Shown one piece after another: positions 1-4,912 of a DNA stretch of 21,234 nt. This stretch comes from JBJXFK01 sp046155505 (GTDB lineage Bacteria; Planctomycetota; Phycisphaerae; UBA1845; Fen-1342). The stretch's first letter is position 1, and the number at the start of each line of letters is the position of its first letter. The translations under genes were made by a program, and so were the position numbers. Under the pieces are notes generated by a model. That model did not search any database. It was not told the origin of the DNA and saw only the letters and a program-made list of their open reading frames with translations. The stretch spans positions 1-21,234 of the forward strand of contig JBJXFK010000242.1 in NCBI GenBank assembly GCA_046155505.1, in the 5' to 3' direction.

Positions 1-66
1 GACCGGGAAATGGCGTTTCAGGAGTTTCCATTCGTCCGCTCTGGTTGTGCCTTCCATGGCGTTCAT
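1..66 (-). CDS. possible N-terminal fragment of an unidentified ORF running off the left edge
   Basis: On the minus strand an ATG at 66 (or a second in-frame ATG at 57) opens a frame that stays open to the window edge, giving about 22 residues that begin MNAMEGTTRADEWKLL. The acidic/aromatic start DEWKLL is vaguely like the first residues of some IS4-type transposases, but this is only an impression from too little sequence. There is no convincing Shine-Dalgarno. It would be co-directional with trpC and lie about 70 bp beyond the trpC stop. It could equally be chance; a short plus-strand frame also crosses this stretch. Confidence 0.2.
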   Translation of the reverse strand, partial: MNAMEGTTRADEWKLLKRHFPV

Positions 67-117
67 GCATCGAAGGCTACCGCACCGACCGCAAACTGGC
101 CATCCTTAAGTTAACGC

Positions 118-142
118 TTATGGGGCAATGCCCACGCTACAT
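118..142 (-). repeat. single copy of a GTAGNRTGGGC-type palindromic repeat end at the trpC stop
   Basis: Read on the minus strand, this stretch contains GTAGCGTGGGCATTGCCCCA, itself a near-palindrome (TGGGCATTGCCCCA). It matches the two ends of the element lying between trpD and trpC (954-975 and 1049-1070). The TAG inside the motif, at 139-137, is the trpC stop codon. No partner copy in opposite orientation is visible in the remaining bases to the left edge, so this may be a solo end or half of an element cut off by the window. Confidence 0.7.
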
Positions 143-934
143 TTTCATCAACTCTTGCAACGCGCCGCCAATCGAGCCCGCCCGCAGCAGCGATTCTCCC
201 ACCAGGATCGCGTCATAACCAACCGCCGCCAGCCGTCGCACGTCGTCAGGCGTCTTGATCCCGCTCTCCGCAACGGCGATCACACCCGCCGGTATTTTCG
301 ACCGCAATTCGATCGATGTATCGAGCCGCGTGACAAGCGTGTCGAGATCGCGGTTGTTCACGCCGATGATCGTCGCCCCCGCATCGAGCGCCGCGTCAAC
401 CTCGTCTCCCGTATGCGCTTCAACCAGCGCCGCCAGCCCGAGCGACTCGGCGAGCACTACAAAATCCGAGAGCTGCCGAGAGCGTAGCGCCCGCACGATC
501 AGCAGCACCGCATCCGCACCGAGCGCTCGCGCCTCGACAATTTGATACGGATCAATCGTGAAGTCCTTCCGCAACGCCGGCATCGTCGCCGCCGCGCGTG
601 CCGATTGCAGATCGCCGTCAGTGCCTCCAAAAAAATCTCGATCCGTCAATACTGAGAGCGCCGCTGCCCCGCTCGACTCATACTCACGCGCGATCGCCGC
701 CGGATCGAGCCCCGGCCGAATCTCGCCGCCGGACGGCGAGCGCCGCTTGATCTCGCAAATCGCCGCGACCCGCGATCCGCCGCGCGGCGCAGCGCCGCGC
801 CCGATCGCCGCCGCGAAATCGCGCGGTGCCGGCAGCGACGCGATGCGTTCGCGCAGCTCCGCTTCCGAGACGCGCCGCTTCCGCTCGGCGACTTCGTCGC
901 GTTTGCGAGCCAGGATTGGATCGAGCACACGCAT
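137..934 (-). CDS. trpC: indole-3-glycerol-phosphate synthase
   Basis: TrpC closes the indole ring of 1-(2-carboxyphenylamino)-1-deoxyribulose-5-phosphate with loss of CO2 and water, giving indole-3-glycerol phosphate in cytoplasmic tryptophan synthesis. The 265-residue (beta/alpha)8 barrel has the family's usual length and landmarks: EIKRRSPSGG at 61-70 (catalytic Lys63), ALRKDFTID near 120-128 (Lys123), GVNNRDLDT and, near the C terminus, AESGI followed by a phosphate-binding VGESLL segment. The start at 934 (MRVLDPILARK) matches where TrpC families begin. An in-frame extension to 967 would run into the repeat upstream and is not expected to be coding. The gene follows trpD on the same strand with about 130 bp between, filled by a palindromic element. 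Its stop codon TAG lies inside a further repeat copy. Confidence 0.97.
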   Translation of the reverse strand: MRVLDPILARKRDEVAERKRRVSEAELRERIASLPAPRDFAAAIGRGAAPRGGSRVAAICEIKRRSPSGGEIRPGLDPAAIAREYESSGAAALSVLTDRDFFGGTDGDLQSARAAATMPALRKDFTIDPYQIVEARALGADAVLLIVRALRSRQLSDFVVLAESLGLAALVEAHTGDEVDAALDAGATIIGVNNRDLDTLVTRLDTSIELRSKIPAGVIAVAESGIKTPDDVRRLAAVGYDAILVGESLLRAGSIGGALQELMKM

Positions 935-953
935 CGTTGATTCCAAGCCAAAC

Positions 954-1070
954 CGTAGGTTGGGCACCGCCCAACACTCGCCGCGTTGTGGAGCAGCCGC
1001 CCTCGGCTGCTTTCTTCACTTCGCCGCCCGTTCAATTCGCATGCAAATGGTGGGCGATGCCCATCCTACG
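954..1070. repeat. MITE-like palindromic element between trpD and trpC
   Basis: About 117 bp bounded by imperfect 22-bp inverted ends: 954-975 begins CGTAGGTTGGGCACCGCCC, and 1049-1070 is its approximate reverse complement (CGTAGGATGGGCATCGCCC when read on the minus strand). Inside sits a perfect 8-bp stem with a 4-base loop at 992-1011 (AGCAGCCG / CGGCTGCT). It has no coding capacity of its own. The right end overlaps the last codon and stop of trpD: its TAG at 1068-1066 is the stop. The structure resembles a non-autonomous miniature element, but no target-site duplication was established. The hairpins could also affect transcription into trpC. Confidence 0.75.
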
Positions 1071-2100
1071 ATTCCTTGCCCGCTTCGATCAATCTCTCCA
1101 ACGCCGCCATCGCGCGCCTCGAATCGATCGATTCTTCCGCCATTCTCACCCCATCCCGCACCGTCGCCGCTCGGCCCGCAACACAAATCGCCGCCCCCGC
1201 ATTCAATACCACCACATCCCGCGCCGCGCCACGCGCGCCTCCCAGCACGTCGCGACATACACCCGCGTTGTACGCCGCATCGCCGCCCGCCAGCTCGCGC
1301 ACTGCGCCACGATTCACACCACACTCCTCCGGCGTCAACAAAAACGACCGTGTCGCGCCGTCGCGCAATTCGCTCACGCGCGTCGGCGACTCAATCGAAA
1401 TCTCGTCCAACCCATCCTCGGCACAAACCACCATCACATGCGTCGACCCGTTCCGTTGCAACACCCGCGCCGCGACCTCGGTGAGCCGCGGATCATAAAT
1501 GCCCATCAGTTGCCGCTTCGTATTGGCCGGGTTCACCAGCGGCCCCAGCGTGTTGAAAATCGTCCGCACGCCGATCTCGCGCCGCGGCCCAACGGCGTGC
1601 CGCGCACCGGGGTGATACTGCGGAGCAAACAGAAAACCCACGCCGATCTCGTCAATGCACCGCGCACTCCGCTCGGGCGTCATCTGCACATTCACGCCCA
1701 GCGCCTCCAGCACATCGGCACTGCCGCACTTGCTGCTGCTGGCTCGATTGCCATGTTTGGCAATGTGGCATCCCGCCCCTGCCGCCACGAACGCCGCGAC
1801 GGTCGAAATGTTGAACGTCCCCAGCCCATCGCCGCCCGTGCCACAGGTGTCGAGCGCATCATCGCTGCGAATCACCACCGGCGTCGCCGCCCCGCGAACG
1901 GCCCGCACAAACCCGCTGATCTCGTCAACCGTCTCGCCCTTTATCCGCAATGCGACGAGCAGCGCCCCAATCTGCGCCGCCGTCGCCTCACCGCGCACGA
2001 TGCACCCGGCGACCGCCGCCGCCTCGTCTTCACCCAGGTGCTGCCCCGCGACAACCCGTCGAATCGCGTCGGTAACGAGCGCTGTATGTTCAAAGCTCAT
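1066..2100 (-). CDS. trpD: anthranilate phosphoribosyltransferase
   Basis: TrpD transfers the phosphoribosyl group of PRPP to anthranilate, the second committed step of tryptophan synthesis, in the cytoplasm. The 344-residue product has the family's usual length. The glycine-rich PRPP/Mg site DTCGTGGDG is at residues 84-92, followed by TFNIST, and the KHGNRASSSKCGSAD motif is at 115-129. The start at 2100 (MSFEHTALVTDA) is preceded by GGGAG with 5-6 bases spacing. A longer in-frame version to 2157 adds a basic stretch not expected in the family. It is the first gene of a trpD-trpC pair. The last sense codons run straight into a repeat element, and the TAG of that element is the stop codon. 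Confidence 0.97.
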   Translation of the reverse strand: MSFEHTALVTDAIRRVVAGQHLGEDEAAAVAGCIVRGEATAAQIGALLVALRIKGETVDEISGFVRAVRGAATPVVIRSDDALDTCGTGGDGLGTFNISTVAAFVAAGAGCHIAKHGNRASSSKCGSADVLEALGVNVQMTPERSARCIDEIGVGFLFAPQYHPGARHAVGPRREIGVRTIFNTLGPLVNPANTKRQLMGIYDPRLTEVAARVLQRNGSTHVMVVCAEDGLDEISIESPTRVSELRDGATRSFLLTPEECGVNRGAVRELAGGDAAYNAGVCRDVLGGARGAARDVVVLNAGAAICVAGRAATVRDGVRMAEESIDSRRAMAALERLIEAGKES

Positions 2101-2166
2101 GCCCACTCCCATTCCCGCGCGCCGGCAACGCAACTGCGACACCACGCGTGCAGCCAACCCCGCGGC

Positions 2167-2183
2167 GCCGATCCAACATCGGC
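2167..2183. promoter_or_regulatory. small hairpin in the trpD leader
   Basis: A perfect 6-bp stem (GCCGAT / ATCGGC) with a 5-base loop lies about 70 bp upstream of the trpD start. No leader peptide rich in Trp codons and no terminator T-run follow it, so it does not look like a classical trp attenuator. It may simply be part of the repeat-rich leader. Confidence 0.35.
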
Positions 2184-2184
2184 C

Positions 2185-2242
2185 GTCTCTCTGTGCGCCT
2201 CTGTGTCTCCGTGTTTCTGTGTCTCTGCGCCTCTGTGGTTAG
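2185..2242. repeat. low-complexity CTCTGTG / CACAGAG repeat
   Basis: The plus strand runs through degenerate tandem units of the type CTCTGTGTCTC (CACAGAGGCGCAGAGACAC on the other strand), ending in TGTGGTTAG. This is a recognisable type of dispersed intergenic repeat in several bacterial groups. It lies in the leader upstream of trpD and just downstream of the VOC-gene terminator. Open frames across it give only a skewed, repetitive translation, so it is not coding. Confidence 0.7.
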
Positions 2243-2270
2243 CACTTTCTTCAAGTTGCCCAAAAAACGA

Positions 2271-2298
2271 AAAAACCCCGACCATCTGGCCGGGGTTT
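2271..2298 (-). terminator. rho-independent terminator of the VOC gene
   Basis: An 8-bp stem AAACCCCG / CGGGGTTT (2273-2280 with 2291-2298) has a 10-base loop, itself able to form CCA/TGG pairs. On the minus strand the stem runs directly into TTTTTT, and a second T-run follows after CG. This is the expected geometry for leftward transcripts coming from the gene at 2482-2880, and it insulates the trpDC leader from them. Confidence 0.85.
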
Positions 2299-2481
2299 CC
2301 ACAATCGCTGAATCGGAGTCGTCATTCGCTCAGCGCGCTGGAACACCTCGACCGGAGTCGCTTTCGCTCCGCCACCAGCGCCAACCATAGCTCATGAGCA
2401 TTGCCTTCATGGCGGTCAATCGTAGAGAACTCGCCCGCGCAAGTCAACGCAATCGGCGTGAAAAACGTGTGCATCTCGCGC

Positions 2482-2880
2482 TCAGAGAACGTGCGATTCG
2501 CGAATCTCGATGCGGTAACCCAGCGGATCGAACACTGCGATCGAGTTATCCGCATACCAGAACCCGCGCGACCGCTCATACGCGATCGCCTGCTGTTCCA
2601 GATACTTGCCCATCTGCTCCAGCGACGCCACCGTCGCCGTCAACCGCCGCCGGTTCGGGTCGACTTCGGGATCGTGCCGCATGACGAAAACGATGCCGCC
2701 CCGCGTCGAACCAATGCCGACACACCCCGGCGGCTCGAGCCGCTCGGGCCAGCGCGTCAGCCCCAGCACCGTCTCGTAGAAACGCAGCATCTCATGCACG
2801 CGCTCGGGCGCGATTTCAATCCGCACCTCGCGCACGGCCTCGACGCGACAAACGGGTTGTGGAATGGGCTCGGGCTGCAT
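2482..2880 (-). CDS. VOC-family (glyoxalase/bleomycin-resistance-like) protein
   Basis: A 132-residue protein of the vicinal-oxygen-chelate fold, the size of a single two-module VOC domain. Visible hallmarks are EMLRFYETVLGLTRWPE at about residues 29-45, GGIVFVMRHDPEVDP in the middle and the closing FDPLGYRIEIRESHVL, where the Glu before the last strand is the usual metal-ligand position. Family members bind a divalent metal and act as glyoxalases, dioxygenases, epimerases or antibiotic-binding proteins. The substrate cannot be told from sequence here. The gene stands alone on the minus strand, with a terminator about 185 bp past its stop. The first 15 residues (MQPEPIPQPVCRVEA) are unusual, so the true start could be slightly internal. 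Confidence 0.85.
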   Translation of the reverse strand: MQPEPIPQPVCRVEAVREVRIEIAPERVHEMLRFYETVLGLTRWPERLEPPGCVGIGSTRGGIVFVMRHDPEVDPNRRRLTATVASLEQMGKYLEQQAIAYERSRGFWYADNSIAVFDPLGYRIEIRESHVL

Positions 2881-2970
2881 GAGAGTCGCGAAGCGTAACC
2901 GCGAATCCGCCGCGCGTGGAGCGGATCCACTCCGAACACTGAGCGCACGCGAGCGAGGTAAGCCGCGGCG

Positions 2971-3012
2971 GAGTAGCGAGTATCGAGTATCGAGTAGCGA
3001 GTAGCGAGTAGA
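2971..3012. repeat. 7-bp tandem repeat, six copies of GAGTA(G/T)(C/A)
   Basis: Six consecutive heptamers can be read: GAGTAGC, GAGTATC, GAGTATC, GAGTAGC, GAGTAGC, GAGTAGA. The same word recurs as GCGAGTATCGA at about 3203 and, inverted, as TTACTCGCGAC near 3246. There are no spacers of CRISPR type, and the unit is too short for one. It is probably a slippage-prone dispersed repeat of intergenic regions. Confidence 0.85.
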
Positions 3013-3032
3013 GAAACGCCGCGCCAGCGATC

Positions 3033-3075
3033 CGAACGCGATGCGCCAGCGAGTGACCGCGAGCGCAAGCGAGCC
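3033..3075. repeat. dispersed GCGAGCGCAAGCGAG-type repeat, copy 1
   Basis: The sequence from CGAACGCGATGCGCCAGCGAG onward closely resembles 7825-7865 (CGAACGCGACGCGCAAGCGAG...). Both copies are intergenic. A related core ACGCGCAAGC also occurs in the hairpin in the coaB tail. It is non-coding. Confidence 0.6.
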
Positions 3076-3200
3076 CGTGCTATGGGCGTCCAGCCCGTTC
3101 CGCCGTTCTGCGGGCGTCCTCGCCCGCGAGCGTGCCGTCCATCAATCCAAACCTCGAGCGCAAACGACGGTGTAAGCCGCGACGGAATAGCGACCCTTGA

Positions 3201-3256
3201 GTCGCGAGTATCGAACTGAGACCGAAGAGTCTCTATCCTCACTCGTTACTCGCGAC
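3201..3256. repeat. inverted repeat with 10-bp arms
   Basis: GTCGCGAGTA at 3201-3210 is exactly inverted as TACTCGCGAC at 3247-3256, with 36 bases between. The arms share the GAGTA word of the heptamer array nearby, suggesting the same repeat family in both orientations. It lies just past the end of the leftward membrane-protein gene, but lacks a T-run and is not a typical terminator. Confidence 0.6.
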
Positions 3257-3300
3257 CCGCTACAGACAGCTCGTCAATCCGCCGCTCGCCGAGCATCATA

Positions 3301-4152
3301 TCAAGCTCGCTCTCCACTCGCGCCTCGCTCACCTAACCACCTTGCGCTTGGCGGCGCGCGCAGCTCGCGCCGAAAGAACATCATCATCAACCATTGCGTC
3401 AGCGAATACGCCCAGAAAAAGATGGCGATCAGTCCGGCTACCGCCAAGCCAACGCTCTCGAACGCACTACTCGGCGTGAAAGAAAACGCGACACTGTGCA
3501 TCACACCAACGATCGCAGCGCCCACAATGATGGCCAGCCATCCGGCGAAGGCGCAGAGCATCCGAAAGTTGAACTCGCCCGGATCGCCGGCGGCGCCGAG
3601 CCCACGCGCAAGTGCCGTGAATTGCCGGATCGAAAAGTAGTTCGCAAGCATAAAAACCAGAATCCACAGAGCCGCGACCGAAACGGTCATTAGCGGAGCC
3701 GGCTCCGATCGAAATACAATTCCGACAGACGCAAACGTCAAGATTGTCACAAGCGCGAACAGCGACGCGGCTAGGATCGACGAACGCCGCCGCAACTTCG
3801 CACACTGTTCGAGCACCCACATATGCAGCGCGGTTGAAACCACGAGCGCGATGAACCCGAAAATCAAAACTGCACCTCCCGCTACGCACGAGCTCAGGGG
3901 TAAAGCCACGATCAGCGCGGAAGCGATCTGAAGGCGACGAGCGATCGACCGCACGGCCCGAGCGGCATCCGGAGCTCCGATGCGAAGATGTGCGAGTCGC
4001 GTCGACGAGCCGACTTTGGCCCCGCACTCGGTGCAACACTCATCCATCCGCCGGCCACGGAGGTCGTATCCGCACTTCGCAAAGTCGAGCGAAACCGCTA
4101 ACCGCCCGTCGTCGTCCAGCAATCGAAATGTCGAATCGCTCGGCGCGGCCAT
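3301..4152 (-). CDS. membrane protein with N-terminal CGYDLRG zinc-ribbon motif
   Basis: A 283-residue protein with a short cytoplasmic-type head and about six hydrophobic segments after residue ~70. The head carries CGYDLRG at 27-33 and CCTECG at 39-44, a rubredoxin/zinc-ribbon-like pair often seen at the start of small planctomycete membrane proteins. The first CxxC is incomplete here (only Cys27), so metal binding is not certain. The remainder is long Ala/Val/Leu/Ile stretches with an RRELR tail after the last segment. The start at 4152 (MAAPSDSTF) is chosen because a longer frame to 4275 would overlap the divergent nuoC leader. No function is recognised. Confidence 0.75.
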   Translation of the reverse strand: MAAPSDSTFRLLDDDGRLAVSLDFAKCGYDLRGRRMDECCTECGAKVGSSTRLAHLRIGAPDAARAVRSIARRLQIASALIVALPLSSCVAGGAVLIFGFIALVVSTALHMWVLEQCAKLRRRSSILAASLFALVTILTFASVGIVFRSEPAPLMTVSVAALWILVFMLANYFSIRQFTALARGLGAAGDPGEFNFRMLCAFAGWLAIIVGAAIVGVMHSVAFSFTPSSAFESVGLAVAGLIAIFFWAYSLTQWLMMMFFRRELRAPPSARWLGERGASGERA

Positions 4153-4283
4153 CGCTGCATGATAGCAACACTCAGCATCGAGTCTGCCGCCGGAATTTGT
4201 CGTCCATGGCAAACCAACGCGACACGCCAAGTGCCGATATCCTCCGCAACCAGCGAAGACGATGCTCGATCGCAACAGTCGAG

Positions 4284-4288
4284 AGGAG
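4284..4288 (+). promoter_or_regulatory. Shine-Dalgarno deciding the nuoC GTG start
   Basis: AGGAG within GAGAGGAG, seven bases before GTG at 4296. No comparable site precedes the in-frame ATG at 4206, which would add 30 residues of unconserved sequence. Confidence 0.75.
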
Positions 4289-4295
4289 CGCCTCC

Positions 4296-4832
4296 GTGGC
4301 CCCCGAAGAAATCAGCCTCATCCTCGAACGCGAACTTCCGCACGTTGTGATCAGTCACGCCGTCAGCGGCCTGCACCCACGCATCACCATCGCCGCCGAG
4401 AATCTGCGCCGCGTCGCATCGCTACTCCGCGACGACCCGCGGCTCGGGTTCAACACGCTGCGTTGTATCAGCGGCATTGACCACATCGAGGACGGCGTCA
4501 TCACCTGCGTCTATGAACTGAGCGCGATCCGCCCGCCGACCAAACCCGACGCCGCGTGGCTACGCCATGCCGACATCGCGCTGCAAGTCCGCGTGCCGCG
4601 CGACCGGGCCGAAATCCCGACCGTCAGCGACCTTTGGCCCGCCGCCAACTGGCACGAACGCGAATGCTTCGACCTGCTCGGCGTCACCTTCACCGGCCAC
4701 CCCGACCTGCGACGCATCCTTTGCTGCGACGACTGGGTCGGCCACCCGCTCCGCCGCGACTACGAATTCCCGCTCGAATTCCACGGAATTCCGGCGGTTA
4801 CCGAGTATGGCCAGTCGCGGCCGCAGCATTAA
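4296..4832 (+). CDS. nuoC: NADH-quinone oxidoreductase subunit C (30-kDa subunit)
   Basis: NuoC is a peripheral-arm subunit of respiratory complex I, packed against NuoD and NuoB on the cytoplasmic face of the membrane. The 178-residue product carries the 30-kDa-subunit signature ERECFDLLGVTFTGHPDLRR at 121-140, followed by ILCCDDWVGHPLRRDYE, and an N-terminal half with the expected mixed alpha/beta pattern (NTLRCISGIDH at 53-63). The GTG start is set by a strong Shine-Dalgarno. Complex I genes usually sit in a nuoA-N operon, but here both neighbours are unrelated and on the opposite strand. This is a stand-alone copy, possibly with the remaining subunits elsewhere. The C-terminal tail after the Trp/Gly motif is short, as in non-fused NuoC. 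Confidence 0.93.
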   Translation: MAPEEISLILERELPHVVISHAVSGLHPRITIAAENLRRVASLLRDDPRLGFNTLRCISGIDHIEDGVITCVYELSAIRPPTKPDAAWLRHADIALQVRVPRDRAEIPTVSDLWPAANWHERECFDLLGVTFTGHPDLRRILCCDDWVGHPLRRDYEFPLEFHGIPAVTEYGQSRPQH

Positions 4833-4837
4833 TTTAT

Positions 4838-4858
4838 GGAAACGGGAAACGGGAAACA
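4838..4858. repeat. three tandem GGAAACG units
   Basis: GGAAACG GGAAACG GGAAACA follows the nuoC stop by a few bases. It is another short tandem placed immediately after a gene. It is followed by a GC-rich run with CGCCCCGCGCCCTGCGCCCCGCGC, without a clear terminator. Confidence 0.7.
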
Positions 4859-4912
4859 GAGTGACGGCGCCCCGCGCCCTGCGCCCCGCGCTCGCTGCGC
4901 CCCGACGCATAA

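Larger units (their letters stand above)
2881..3300. other. gene-free stretch composed of short repeats
   Basis: No credible gene was found in these 420 bp. The stretch holds two ~22-bp direct repeats (GTAAGCCGCGGCGGAGTAGCGA at 2958-2979 and a two-mismatch copy at 3171-3192), the heptamer tandem at 2971-3012, a GCGAGCGCAAGCGAG-type repeat (3033-3075), two GGGCGTCC(A/T)CGCCCG-like palindromic motifs (3084-3097, 3112-3126) and the inverted pair at 3201-3256. Stop codons are scarce because of the GC bias, which creates spurious open frames. The composition looks like repeated insertion of miniature elements. Confidence 0.7.

Noticed and set aside
2101..2270. trp attenuator / leader peptide
   Set aside because: No short frame with tandem Trp codons and no terminator/antiterminator pair before trpD; the only strong terminator there belongs to the upstream VOC gene.
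826..2397. 523-codon plus-strand open frame across trpC/trpD
   Set aside because: Antisense to two certain genes; Arg/His/Pro-rich translation without any family motif, an artefact of GC-rich third positions on the opposite strand.
2322..2474. Possible 50-codon leftward ORF between the VOC gene and its terminator
   Set aside because: It starts 7 bases after the VOC stop and ends before the terminator, which is suggestive. But there is no Shine-Dalgarno and no recognisable family, and third-position GC is weaker than in neighbours. Conservation in relatives would be needed.
2971..3012. Regular short repeats as a CRISPR array
   Set aside because: Units are 7 bp, contiguous and without spacers, and no cas genes are present.
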